From Typha latifolia (taxonomy: Eukaryota > Streptophyta > Magnoliopsida > Poales > Typhaceae), in the NCBI GenBank assembly GCA_019914945.1, contig CM034105.1:1-64000 (forward strand): DNA of 64,000 bases. Reading direction: 5' to 3'. This document shows, piece by piece, positions 35,168-52,033 of the stretch. Numbering within the stretch: the stretch's first letter is position 1; every line of letters starts with the position of its first letter. The notes beneath the pieces are model-generated. The model was not told where the DNA came from and made no database searches. It saw only the letters and a program-made list of their open reading frames with translations. A program made the translations under genes and the position numbers.

Positions 35168-38100
35168 TTACTTCATCAACAGAAGTGCATCACGAGTTCG
35201 TCCAAGCAGGCTCAACGCTGTGGCTGCAATATGATGACCAGTCAGGCCGGCTATGTCAAGCTGCTGTCTTGGGGACGCGTGCTCGATGTATCTGTCAGGT
35301 AATACGATGGGCCGCCACTGGAAGTTCAACAACAATGCCATTAAATTTCGTGTTTTTGTTTATCAAGAATAGAAAATACATCAAGATCTGGACTATTAAA
35401 AGCACAGAGATCTACTTATAACATAGGCAAAGGGCACAAAAGGATTCTCTTAGATGTATACATACATACATATATAAATGCAATGCAACCAATAATTTCT
35501 TGGTAAACAGATGGTGTACCTAAACATACATGAAAATCTTAGGTTCACAGAAGGCAGGAGAATACACTGGCTATGATGTGCCAAATCATATGCTAAGTAG
35601 ACAAATGTACCTACTCTCTTTCCTAAATGGATGATTGACAAAGGTGAGAGAAATAGTTACCTTGACTGTTCCATCAAGTAAACCGTCGAGTGAGATGAAC
35701 TGTGAGACATGGGAACCAAAGCCTCCAATGGTTCCTTCCTCAACAGTAATAAGAAACTCATGTTCTCGGCATAGTTCTCGGACAAGCTCAATGTCAAATG
35801 GCTTGCAGAACCTTGCATTAGCAACAGTTGCTTGAATACCAAGGGAGGCAAGAAGAGATTGAGCCTTCAAGCAATTTTGAACCATCACGCCGTACCCCAG
35901 TAAAGCTACATCTTTTCCCTCAACAAGAATTTCCCCCTTCCCGATCTGACAAGTAAGAAGAGTGGGAATTTGGAACAAACATGTAGGAATATTAACGAAA
36001 ACCAAAGTTGTGAAGGATAAGAATAAGAAACAAGCAAATAGGAAGCTTACCTGAAGGGGAGTCCCACAATTTAAAGAACCATTTATCCCCACAATGGTAC
36101 CCCTTGGATAACGGAAGCAAACAGGTCTGTCATCAATACATGCAGCAGTGGCCACCATATCAATGAGTTCATCCTCATCTGATGGTGCCATCACAATCAT
36201 GTTTGGTAAACATGACATGAACGTTATATCAAAAGCCCCACACTGGGTTGGGCCATCAGATCCCACCAGCCCTGCGCTTGAGATTGCAAATCGCACTGGT
36301 AGCCTTTGCAAATCAACATCTTGGATGATCTGCCAAAAAAGAAAAAAGAAAAAAAAAAAGCTTGCGATCAAATGTCATGTAAAATTTGCAGGGCCTTCTG
36401 CTGACATCTCTCTCCAAAAGGCAAAGATCTTAAACTAAGCTTGTAATAAGCCTATGACTACTGATTTATGAAGCAAGTACCTGAATGATAAAAGCCATAC
36501 CAAGATAAGAAAGATAGATAGATAGATTGATAGATAATCAGCAAGATTCCAAGTGAAAGCAACTTTCTGTTGTTATTACTGAATACTGATAAAGAAAGAT
36601 GGACAAAATACCTGATCATATGCTCTCTGAAGATATGTAGATGGAATTATGCAGAATGGCTTTAAATCCCCACAGGACAAACCAGCGGAAAAAGTAACAG
36701 CATGTTGTTCTGCCATACCCACATCAAAAAATCTGTCTGGAAATCTGGACTGAAACAGCCGAAGTGATGGATCCACTCCCATGCCTGCATGGACCACCAC
36801 AATTTTCTTGTCTCTCTCTGCTTCTGCTACTAAAGCTTCAACTAGGCAGTCATTGTATGTCCTAGAGAGGCTTCTGCCCATGATTTTGGGATCTGGTATT
36901 AGCAAACTCGATGAGTATAAAGCATAACTTCCATGACTATGTGACTAACCCCTCATTGTGCAATTCTGCAAAATATTATTTCAAGTATAACAATAATCCA
37001 TACCACAGTTTTTGGGACTTGTCTCAGCTTTAGAATTATCTTCTGATTCCTTTTCATCCTTTGTTATTACGTGAATCAATACTGGCCCGGTAGAATCCAT
37101 TGTTGCAACTTCATGAAGTACACAAATTAGATCATCGATGTTGTGTCCATCAACCGGCCCAATGTAATACAATCCAAGTTCTTCAAAGAGGGTTGATCCA
37201 AGAGGACCTACCATACCACGGGCATATTCGTCAACTTTGGCTGCAATTTCATGCATTCCCTTACCAATCCTCTTGGTAACACCCTGACAAAACAATTTAT
37301 CAGCACAATCAAATGAAAAATAAATAGTAAATCAAGCCTCATATACAAGTTGTAGAGCAGTATACTTGATGAAATCCAAATAGATGCATATGATCATAAA
37401 ATGCCAGTAATTACAAAGCTACTCGCTTTTAAAATATTAAGGAGCCATGTATTTGCCGGATCAGTGATGGATTCCTGGTCTCATGACAGAAAATGAACAG
37501 TTCAACCCACAGAATGTACAAGCTAATATAGGAAATTGACCAGACCATATGTTGTTGAGGAAATAGAGTATCTATCAAAAAGAAGAAGAAAAAAAGCTGC
37601 TGACAAATTTGCAGGCCACAATTTTGACAGGAAAGTTGGATCCATATGTACACTGAGGCTTTCTTTATCATTCAAAAGTACATTACTGTCATAAAAGGTT
37701 ACAGAATTGCAAAAGCTTTCTAGTCCATTGAGATTGAGATGCTGATGAAATCATTCTGTTAGCTGATGGCAAGGTAACAAATAAATGCTGCTATTTTCCT
37801 TCCCATCTAAGAGGAAAAGTAGCCGATAAATTTGCAGTCTCTCTGAACCTGTGAAATGATTTACTGAATTGAAAGTAGAGACCGTTCTTAAAATCATAAG
37901 ATAGACATCTACAGAGTTCAGTTAGTCTGGTGTGCTGGTGAACTAAGTTTGCTTGCTGATGGGCAAGTAAGCAAAACAAAGGATGTCATTCTCTTCACAC
38001 ATAAAGGGAAAACTAGTTGATACCTTTGCGGCTTCTCGGAATTTCCGGAATGATTTACTCGACTGAAGCTTGCTTAAAGTACTAGAGAGGGCATTGATAG

Positions 38101-40523
38101 TCATTTTTTGTCCTTCATCAGGTTTAGGAAGTAATGAGTGCCGGCTGTCATTTAAAATTACTACCATATTCGAATCTAGATAGCCAGCATTTCCCATTGC
38201 CTCATAAACCTGACCAGCCATTGTTGTCCAATTACTTATAACTGTCACAACACGGCTCTTCTGTCCATTTATATCCCTTGCAACTGCCATGCCTGGGGAA
38301 CAGAGTAATTTAATTTTGTGTAACTTGCATTTTCAGAAGGAAGAACAACAGATACTTGGAAAGGAAAAATTCATCAAAATAAAGTATAACGAAGCCAGAC
38401 ACATATTAGTGACATGACATCAAACAAATACATATAGCTTGTTACCTTGTTGTTCTTTTGTTAGAAGATGAGCATAGAATCCTGACAAACTATTGCGGTT
38501 CAACAGCTTTTATGTAAAACTACCACTACTTTTAAGGAGTCAATCATAGAATCCTGACAAGAGAAAATTACAAAAAAAGAGCAAATCATACAAGTTATTC
38601 TTACACATGAAAGGTGGATCTAATTTCTTAATGCTAAGGCTTATAGATTAAAATACTGATCCAACCACAAGTTATGGTAGTAGACAGAGGAAGTCCCCAG
38701 TGAAATGGATAAATAGTAGCTTAAAGCCTTAAATTTCATGTATAACCTTTCTAACATCTAGATATTGTCAACTAAAAGTTTAATGCTGCGTGCCTCAAAT
38801 TGTCAAAATATACAATGAACGGTCAGAAGCAAGCAATGGTAAGAGTAAGAATAAACCAAGGGCATAGATTTTAGAATCCACAGTCAATGACAGTATCGTG
38901 ATTTGATAACACAACCAACTTGTATATTAATTTAATGTACTCCAAGACATAAATCATTATCAAGTTCAGATTTAAACAACAAGCAATGACTCAAGATAGT
39001 ACCAAGCCCCGCAGAAACGCTATTGCATCCATGCCCAGCACCAAATGCATCATACTCGCTCTCAATTCGAGATGTAAAACCTGAAAGGCCATCTTTCTGC
39101 TTAAGTGTATGAAAGAGAGGACGTCTTCCTGTGAGAATCTTATGTGCATATGTCTGTTAAAGAAACAAATAAGCTTAAGATCAAAGTCCCAACAAGACTA
39201 AATTTACAATATAATAACATGTCATTAGTAGGAAGACAAAGAAGTTGCTTATACCTGATCACCAACATCCCACAATATCTTATCCACTGGGGCATTAAAA
39301 ACATGATGTATAGCAATTGTCAGCTCCACAACTGAAAGACTGGCTTTGAACTGTCTACGTGTCTTTGACATGATGAAAGAAATCTCTGCTCGAACTTCAT
39401 TAGCTAACTGCTTTAGTTCCTGCAATTTGTCACATGGTAATTATCACCTTATTCTGAATCATAAAAATGTTCAGGACAAAATCTGAGTGATATCAATTGC
39501 CTTGCACCAAGGACCTTATGAGAGAGATCTTTCAAATGATCTGGAGTATCAATCATGTCCAGTATGGGTGTTGGTGCTTTCTCCCAGAAAAAATCGCCAA
39601 CAACTGGTAACGCTCTCACTTTCTTAAACAACCCCTAGAACAAAAGTAGTCCAGCTAAGATTGATGAAACTGCAGCTGTAAAAGAGGAGGATGCAATATA
39701 AAAAGCACAAATGTCTTATTTTAATCATTCAAGGAAAAGGAACCATCGGACATCTTCCATAACTGGAAAAAAGCGAAAGAATAGAATCAAGCTTGACCAC
39801 AAAAATTGCATACTAGTAACATTCAGAATTACCACAGTGCCATAGATCAAACTTCAAAAGTTTGCCTCAAAATTTTCCTTCTTCAACTGATTATTTCTAG
39901 ATCTAAGGTCTCCCATATTGCCTATTCCTAAGTAACATAAGCTTCAAGGCACAATCAGTAAAGTATTTGTTCTCCTTCTCTAACTTACATATAGATTAAG
40001 GGTGACAGGTAAGGATTAAAGAGTTCTTCACTAAAGTATAAAACTAATAGCCCGACAGTTTAGGAATGATAGAGGTTGCTCAGTTAAGACAATTCTAGCT
40101 TGTTTTTCTTTATGGTTTTATATAATGTAGATATTTATTTTTTTATATTGTCGCTTTTCTTTCATCATGGACTGCATCTTCTTGCTTCTCTGTGAGATTT
40201 GCATTATATACACCAATCCTTTATATATATCTGTGCATAAACTAAAATTTTCGGCTATAGAACATATTTAAAAAACACAAGCCAACTCTTGCTTTGGGGA
40301 TCAAAAACTTAGTAGTGCACCTTTGCATTAATAAGTAAGAAACAGATATCCTTACCTTTGAAGGCGAAATAGGTGAGGAACATGGGTATAAAACCAGTTT
40401 CAAGGAATCCTTTTTCAAGTAATGAGGAACCTCAGAGAAGCCAAATCTGAAGCAATGGAACCTCGATTCCTCAGGAAAAAGGCCCCTGCTACCAAGTGGA
40501 CAGTGAGCAGACGCAGCTGCCAT
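35168..40523 (-). CDS. Type III 1-deoxy-D-xylulose-5-phosphate synthase-like protein, plastid
   Basis: Homologue of the plastid thiamine-diphosphate enzyme that condenses pyruvate and glyceraldehyde-3-phosphate in the MEP pathway. Ten coding exons: 40523-40356, 39634-39515, 39419-39255, 39153-39003, 38292-38024, 37283-37004, 36892-36612, 36329-36051, 35945-35661, 35317-35168; 715 aa. Residues 1 to about 56 look like a transit peptide. Retained: [42 protein letters not shown] (catalytic Glu446), GSDGP (Asp503), CFRYPRG, VTVEEG-type C-domain ([14 protein letters not shown]). Lost: GDG of the ThDP/metal motif reads SNW (221-223); GGH reads RRQ (Gln119); GHQ reads GDQ (Asp150); DRAG reads SSAG (Ser496); THCG reads TQCG (Gln507). 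This pattern fits the divergent plant DXS3/type III clade, not DXS1/DXS2, so classical DXS activity is doubtful. A 5' UTR intron (donor at 41301/41300) is likely. Confidence 0.93.
37745..37880 (-). pseudogene. Fossil duplicate of DXS exon-5 end inside intron 5
   Basis: Sequence about 194-196 bp downstream (in gene sense) of the exon 5/intron 5 junction repeats that junction. It covers the last about 15 codons of exon 5 and some 70 bp of intron: the junction block at 37957-38075 aligns with 37763-37880. Its translation, [18 protein letters not shown], parallels [12 protein letters not shown] plus read-through VSTSFP of the real junction. The GT donor of the real exon is TT in the duplicate, so it cannot act as the same splice site. 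A possible third, weaker copy surrounds 37600-37640. Confidence 0.75.
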
Positions 40524-42532
40524 CACGAAGGCCGAGAAAAACCCAACAGCCTATGCCCTCTCAATGCATAAAAAACCACAGTTAGGAAATGAAAAAGAGA
40601 GCCTTTGCAAATACTTGACATTATAATTTCTCAAAAATAGTACCTCAAGACCACAAGAACCACAGTCTTGAGAACCACAGACATATCGCACAAGAACAAA
40701 GGATACAGATAATTATTAGGATATGACAATTCAAAATGTCACATTAGTTAACTATCCTACAAGTGTGGTAGCTAAATATATATGGAACAAATGGAACTCT
40801 AAAATGAAGGAGAACTTAAAGAACTCGATAATTCGGTCGGCATATTGAACATTAAACAACACAATGGAAACAAAGAGCCTTCTCCAATACGAAAAGACGG
40901 GAAAGAAATCCAAAACTTGAGTAGTACCGCATCGAACAACTCCGAGTAATCGATAAGTATCATTTCTTAAACCAGAAAGAATTTAATTCGGACTGAAATA
41001 TTGATGAAGTAATTCCAACAGATGGTCATTCTGCAAAATTTGATTTTGCCGACAATTGGCTACCAAGGGGAACTCCCAAAAATATATCAACGAATTACCT
41101 AAAATCACAAAATCGGACTAAAAACCCCAAAAGTATACCACAAAAATCTCGAAACAATAATAAACCACAGGATTGGGACACCAAGGAACGCGAACAGGAG
41201 ATTAACCAGTTAAATCGCAGAGAAGACGGTTGCAGATCGGGCCAAATTTAGTCTAACAAACTGAAGAAAAAAAAATGTTTGCATATAAATTTTTCCTTAC
41301 CGAGCTAATCACGGGATCAAGGAGCGAAATCGGAGGAGAAGCACGCTGAATGAGAGAGAGAACGTGAAAGAGAGATGAGAAGCGCAAGAGTACACGTGGC
41401 TACAATATGTTGGATACTTCAATTTTCTGTACGAATCGTCTTACCTCTCAAACAAGAGAGATCACGAGATGAACGGCCCCGATCCTTCCATTGCACGAGA
41501 CAGTAAGCAGGTCGAAGCCGCCTGCCTCTGCCTGGATTCCATGGGCGGCTTTGTCTCCCTCCACATCTACTGATCTACCAGACTACCACTATGGAATGGA
41601 GTAAGCATACGGATAGGAATCCTAAGCCTTGCTGGCCTCTGTTAGTTCTCTTTCTTTCTTTCTTTCTTTCTTCAATTGATCAGAATCCTACCCTGACCTT
41701 GAAGGATGCAGTTGTAATAACCGATCCATCAATGTGATCATCTTCATGGATGAGGCCTGGACCAAATCAATTGCCGACTTGTAATATTGTCGGATAGCTA
41801 GATCCGTTGTTTTTCGTGAATAACTATACAAATTTTCCCCGTCCCGGATCAAGGTTTTTTAGCTGTTAGATTTTGCCTTCTTGTGTGCAGGGTTTGACCA
41901 TCTGAGAATGACGCTAATAGACCATTTTTACGGTGGTTCTGTTCTTTTAATATGCTCTAGATGCTCCGTAAATTTCGGTCATTGTCGGTCATAGTTCCAT
42001 TGCCAGTTCCATTGCCAGCCTTGGGTTAAACCAATATACATTGTCGGTCATTACCTTCCTCACTTTCCGTATTAAATTTTCGATCATTCATCCTATGTGA
42101 AGTTCATCAACCGGCTTTTCACATATATTATAAATATTAAAAAAAATATAGAAAAAGAACTAATATACAATTCTATTATATCGTTGAACTTGAGAACTGT
42201 TAAAACAAATAAGGCTTGCATCATGGAAGGAGTTTAATCAGCCTGCTGATCAGTAAGTATGTTGAATACAGTGCAAATGGTTAACAAGGTTAACGTGGAA
42301 GGCATTAAAATCATCAGCAGTCTTGGCCAATCTTAATTCGAGCCACTGTAGTGCTAAAAAACCGAAGCATTGTTTAAATACTCGAGTTAATTGAATAAAA
42401 CACCACACAACATTGGTCGATTGGATATTAGTAATTTGTCCCATGAGCTAATAACAGCTTGTGCTGCTGGAGAAATAGTCGCCCTTCCAAAGAACATCCA
42501 AAATGAATGCAAAAGGGTAAACAAGAATATTT
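40524..42532. promoter_or_regulatory. DXS-like leader/promoter and RPT6 3' flank
   Basis: On the minus strand a GTAAGG donor at 41300 and an AG acceptor near 40550 fit a 5' UTR intron of the DXS-like gene, with leader exon sequence at about 41301-41400. Further right is AT-rich intergenic DNA with a TTTC repeat (about 41647-41672). The last few hundred bases before 42533 should be RPT6 3' UTR. No other gene is seen. Confidence 0.45.
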
Positions 42533-46432
<3,900 letters not shown>

Positions 46433-47215
46433 CGCGATCTAACACGGCCGGAAGAATTCGCCCTCTCTCTCTCTGCCTTTTAACGCAAGCAACTGTGTTA
46501 CCATTTACCACCGCCCTGGGCCGCGGGGTGGGGGGGGGGGGTTCACGGATCGGGTAAATAATAGGATCCGATATCAAGAATCCGATAACTACAGCTCCAG
46601 CCTCCAAGTCCAAGGCCTGTTCCATATTTTATTTGGGCCATTTTCCCAAGGCCCAAGAACCCCCCTCAACCATCGAGCCTCGATCAGACGGCCAAAACCC
46701 CCCAAACTCTCACAATGCGCATCTCACACACAAGAAACCTCTACTAGAAACTAGCATGCGAAGGAGTAACACAAACAATATAATCTCACGTTTGTTTCCA
46801 AATGTCGTCACTCGTTGGTTTCTAACAACTGGTCCTTTTCCGCCGCTTCTCTTCCACCTCCTCCCTCTCCATTGGTCACTTCTTCCATCCTTACTTCTTC
46901 TTCGTCTCTCATTTCGCATTTACCCCGATTTTCTTGTGTAATTATTATTTCTCTCTCGACAACGTATCATACTAAACTTCCCAATATTCAATTCTGAGCC
47001 TTTTTAAGCGCTTCCTCTTCTTTGATTCCGTTACAGGCCCCTGTCTCCACCTTTTTCCTCGAGTAGGAGTTCTGTGCTTCTTGTTCTCCGTCTAGGATTA
47101 GGGTTTTGACATTTTTCTTCGTCCTGATTTTTTGCGATAGGGTTAGGCTTTTGGCATTTCTGCTGTTGTGCTCGATAGTTTGTCTAACTGATTTCTTCGA
47201 TTGTGGTGGGATCCT
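46433..47215. promoter_or_regulatory. Shared divergent promoter, RPT6 / STRAP-like
   Basis: 783 bp between two head-to-head housekeeping genes. Visible elements: a TGGGCC at 46635-46640 and the inverse GGCCCA at 46651-46656 (site II-type motifs), a further TGGGCC-containing GC block near 46515, a G11-12 run near 46531-46541, and a TTAGGGTTTT telo-box at about 47098-47107 in the STRAP-like leader. Site II plus telo-box is a common plant arrangement for growth-coordinated genes. No open frame here is convincing. Confidence 0.6.
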
Positions 47216-50200
47216 ATGGAGAAGAAGAAGGCGGCAGTTCCGCTTGTGTGCCATGGACACTCACGGCCGGTGGTCGATTTGTTCTACAGCCCTGTAACAC
47301 CTGATGGATTCTTCCTCATGAGTGCGAGCAAGGGTGAGACTTTAAAGTTTATTCCTGAAATTAGGGTTAGATAAGCACAGCCTTTTTTCGTTAGAATAAA
47401 GGAATGGATAAATTTTGAATTCTTTGTTGATATAAATACTTCTTTATTTTAAATCTTGTGCGCTTGGCTGGATATTCCATGAGAGAAAATGGGTTTTGCT
47501 AACATCTGTTTCTCTAAAGTTGTTTCTTTGTTGATGGTTCATCTCATTTGGAACATCTGCATCAATATATTTAGGAAGACATTGCATTTAGTACCTGTCG
47601 AAGTGATTCTTCTTTGTGGATGGCTCTTAGTTATTTGTTTCTTATCTAGAGTGACTTATAGGGAGCAGATGAAATGAGAATAGTGCATTGATTTCACATG
47701 AACTGGTAGAATTCTTTGTTAAGAAAGATTTCATTTTCCTCTTTCATGATTATCTGATTAATTAAGCTAGTTCATTTGAAACTGGACCACTTGATATTGT
47801 TAGAACTTTAGAAGTATTGGGTAAAAGAAGGACATTAGAAATATTCAATATTGACCAATTAAATTCACCATTATGAGCTTTTTTTTTAAATTAGTGTCAC
47901 TCACCTTCTTTATATCAAAACAAAATCATTGAGTAGGGATAGGATCCTAATATTTTGCCTGTTTACCTATACGTCTGAATGATTAGTTTTTTTTATGGCT
48001 AAAATTGAAGGTGTCCAGGCAATCTTTGTAGCACAGATTGTCATTTTGGCCAGGATTGCAACTACAAGAGCTTCTTGACCCTCTTCTTGTCCCTTAAGTC
48101 ATTTAGCTGCTCTTTTCTGAGGGATCCAGAATTCAATCGTCTCTCCTTTGTGCATTCAGAGCATAAAGTATCATCTTAGATTGCTTACCTATTGACTTGT
48201 TGTTATGTTTACCAATTATTCAGATGCCAACCCCATGCTTAGAAATGGTGAGACAGGGGACTGGATTGGAACTTTTGGAGGGCATAAGGGTGCAGTTTGG
48301 AGTTGCTGCTTGGACACCAATGCCTTACGTGCTGCCACTGGATCAGCTGATTTCACTGCGTACGTTATCTACTTATCTTGCTTTCTATAGAAGCCCTACT
48401 AGTATTGCCTGAACTGATAAACCATATGTGTTATTTTAACCCTATCTCGTATTCTATATTATTTCTGGAAATCAACAGTCTGCATGCAGCTGTACCCTTT
48501 GCTTTCTCACCTTGTTGTTTAAGGTTCTATGATACCTGATATTTTATACGAACGAGAACATGGAGAATGCTTGTTTTATAATAATTATTGTCAAGGTTTT
48601 CTTTCTTGAAGAACAAAGAAAGTTGGTACCTTTGGTGTTTTCAATTATGTGATGTTGGAATCAGTGATAACATTGTGGCTGCACTTCAATCATTTGCAGT
48701 AAAATATGGGATGCATTAACTGGTGACGTGCTGCACTCTTTTGAACATAAGCACATCGTCCGTGCATGTGCCTTTTCTGAGGTAATGAGTTTCTTACTTT
48801 CTTTAAGTTTTAACATATTCATCATTAAGATTTGTCAGTTATTCAATGGCAATATCCCCTATTATAGCCTTCTCTTGCTTCATCTTTTGGCAAATCTGAG
48901 TGTGTAAGATTGTACTACCAATTGCCAATGATTGCATATTGGGTCATCTCATGTCTCAGCGCTCTGGTAAAATTTTCAATTTCTGCAGAACACACACCTA
49001 TTGCTAACTGGAGGAATTGAGAAAATTTTACGTATATATGATCTGAACTGCCCAGATGCATCTCCAAGGGAAATTGATAAGTCACCTGGTTCTGTCAGAA
49101 CTGCTGCTTGGCTTCACAGTGATCAAACAATATTGAGTTCTTGCACAGAAATTGGGGGTGTTAGGTGTGCATCTACTTACCCTGTCAGCTTCCTCAGATT
49201 CTGCTGACTCTTTACTATTTTCCATATCAATTAGGTTCTGATATTCTAACATTGTACTTAGTAATGTGCATTGGTTAGATATTTATAAATATGACAAGAG
49301 AATAATGTTCCTCGATATTTCCTTGATATGAAAGTTACAAGCATCAGAAGAATATGTCATGTGAAAGTTGATATTTTCTTGTTAAGTTGTTAGTTTGTTA
49401 TTAGTATGAGATGTGTTAATATATTACTCTGCAGGTTGTGGGATGTGAGAAGTGGAAAAATTGTTCAGACTCTTGAAACCAGCTCACCTGTCACAAGTGC
49501 AGAAGTTAGTCAAGATGGTCGGTACATCACTACTGCTGATGGCACTTCTGTCAAATTTTGGGATGCAAATCAGTAAGCTTTCTGTTTCCTTTTCTTGACA
49601 TATTTTATTGGAAACGTGATTTTCTCAATAGCCATCCACAATAACAAGCCATTAGTCTGAACTATCGGGTGTCTTCTTAATGTAACCATGCCTTAAAATT
49701 GTTATGCAGTTTTGGACTCATAAAAAGCTATAACATGCCATGCACAGTTGAATCAGCTTCACTTGAACCAAAGTTGGGCGACAGATTCATTGCCGGAGGA
49801 GAAGACATGTGGGTTCATGTCTTTGATTTCCATACAGGCGAAGAAATCAGTGAGTTTTGGTTTCTCATTTTGGACTGCTCTTGCATGTTGATTGCTGTGA
49901 ATGCTGATCCAGAGTGTTTTCAATGTACTAAAAAAAGGGATATTACATTCCACCCTCTATTAGATGTATAATATGGTTTTCTACTGTTGGTCACTAGGTT
50001 ATTAGCTGGTGATAACTCACAAATCTATAGGATCACGAACTTCTAATTTTTATGTCAAACAGTTTTATCATATCGTTCATAAATTTGTGCTCTCTAGTTT
50101 TACTATAGTGTCTTCTTTATTCCTTCGCCTCCTTATGTTTCTTCTTTCTAAGAACTAAACTGTAAAATTTCCAAATACAGCACTAACATATACGGTTCAT

Positions 50201-50569
50201 AAGAAGAGATGTCATTTTCATGTTAAAAAATTTCACATGAGGTAGCAAATAGGTTTATTCCTTGCGCTTTTTAAAAAAGAAGAAGTAAATGTTATGAGGA
50301 TGATCATGTTTACCCTGGATGCAGCATGTAACAAAGGTCATCATGGGCCTATCCATTGTGTCCGCTTCTCCCCTGGTGGTGAATCATATGCCTCGGGATC
50401 GGAGGATGGCACCATCAGAATATGGCAGATGGGACCAACCACAACGGACGTGAATGAGTCTGTCAATGCAGATAATGGACCTGTAGGAAAACTGAAGGTT
50501 GGGGTGAATGAGGTGTCCCGCAAGATTGAAGGGTTCCACATCTCTGAGGATGGACAGAGTGAGGAATAG
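47216..50569 (+). CDS. STRAP-like WD40 repeat protein
   Basis: Seven-bladed WD40 beta-propeller, closest to serine-threonine kinase receptor-associated protein (STRAP/UNRIP), known in animals as a signalling scaffold and SMN-complex partner. Seven coding exons: 47216-47333, 48224-48359, 48700-48781, 48989-49164, 49435-49572, 49710-49849, 50325-50569; 344 aa, usual for the family. Repeat landmarks: [119 protein letters not shown] and [17 protein letters not shown] with [11 protein letters not shown] polar tail follows the last blade. The start gives [15 protein letters not shown], matching plant homologues. Confidence 0.95.
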
Positions 50570-51028
50570 AATGTTGCATCAGCTGATACTTGTTGCTGTT
50601 CTTAATTGTTGTAGTCAATTGTCGTTTTGAGTTTGTTTATACTTTGCCTTGCATGTGATTGTAACTATCTGGTTATCCTCATCCTTATTCCAGCTTTTAT
50701 TTTGGAATTAAACCAGCCATGGATACGAATTTTTTGAGAAGAGTTCCTTTTTGTGGCTATAAAAATGTTTGGGAAATCTTTCAAAGCGCACCTTGGAAAT
50801 AACGGGACGGTGCTGTATAAGAATTACATTGTCGCCCATGCAGGTACTTATGCGACTGTTATAATCGAATTCTTCTATACTGACACTCAAGGTAATCGAT
50901 TGAAGAGGCACATGGAGTTTTGATCAACCCTCTGGTGATTGATCTCATACATTTTGTCGACTAGTAATGTTGGTTGGAAACTGCGCTTAATCTTACAGAT
51001 AGATTTATTTTATGTAGGGTACCTACCA

Positions 51029-52033
51029 AGAGCATCTCCAAGGGAGGGAGGCTCCAAATATAGCATCTCCGAGGGAGGGAGGCTCCAAATATAGGCATTG
51101 GTTATCTCCAATCCGGGCTCTATATTTATTATTAATTAATATATATATATTATATATTTTAAATTATTTAATAAGATCTCTTAATATTATTATTTTTTAA
51201 TAAAAAATATGGTTAGAAAACTTTTTTTAAAAATTTAAAATTATTATTTTTTTATTAAATGTAAAAGACTGGTACCACTGCTCTCTGTGACTAGTGGGAT
51301 ATTTAACTTGCAGGAGTACCGCTTTTTCTATTTAGATTATGTAAAAGCTTTCATATGTTGGGGGCCCTGCTAGCGTCCTTTGACATGGCGAGTGCTTATT
51401 CATCCACGGAAGTTCGGGCGGATAATCCCTTATATTATACGAAGTAAACATCGAAATAAGTACTACGTGTCATTACTAAAAATATTAAAATTACATTACA
51501 CAAAATAAACAATAAAAATAATATTTAATAATAAAAATAAGAAGTATTTAATAGTCTAGTAAGTATCTCCGTAGTTACTGATTTCATAGTCACCTCATCC
51601 TTAATTGTACCAACCTTCTCTATGTTATCTTTGGGTAAGCCTCCCATTTGAAAATAACTATTCCCTCTTCTAATAATTTCATATCTTTTTCTTTGAAAGA
51701 AAAATATATTCATCAGATCTTCAATCTTATTTAAATCAACATACAAAAAAAATATTGATTATATAATTTAAAATTTTAAAATAACTTAATATTAGACTCG
51801 TTTTAAAAGTTTCAACGAGATCTTTCCAAATTAATATTTTTGTTAAAAATTAATTAATAATACTAATTATATACTTATTTTAATTAACTAGATTATTTAA
51901 TAAAAAATATAAATAAAATTAAAATTTTTAGATTAAATTTTTAGATTTAAAAAGTAGAATATTTATTTAGAGTCGAGCTCTAAATTCTTAAGATAAGACT
52001 CCAAATATGGAGTCCACTGTAGTTGACTTCATA
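51029..52033. mobile_element. Candidate MITE-like element with GAGCATCTCC end
   Basis: The left end reads AGAGCATCTCCAAGGGAG, a terminus type often seen in plant non-autonomous DNA transposons. The right end, on the opposite strand, reads AGTCAACTACAGTGGACTCC followed by ATATTTGGAGTC, which mirrors GGCTCCAAATATAG near the left end. The interior is extremely AT-rich. No target-site duplication could be defined, so borders and superfamily are uncertain. Confidence 0.35.
51031..51092. repeat. Tandem 31-bp duplication
   Basis: Copy 1 at 51031-51061 and copy 2 at 51062-51092 differ by one base (A versus G at unit position 10). The near-identity implies a recent duplication of the transposon end. 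Confidence 0.95.

Noticed and set aside
40524..40526. Upstream start for the DXS-like protein
   Set aside because: The codon before the ATG at 40523 is GTG, not ATG; the ATG giving MAAAS is the natural plant start.
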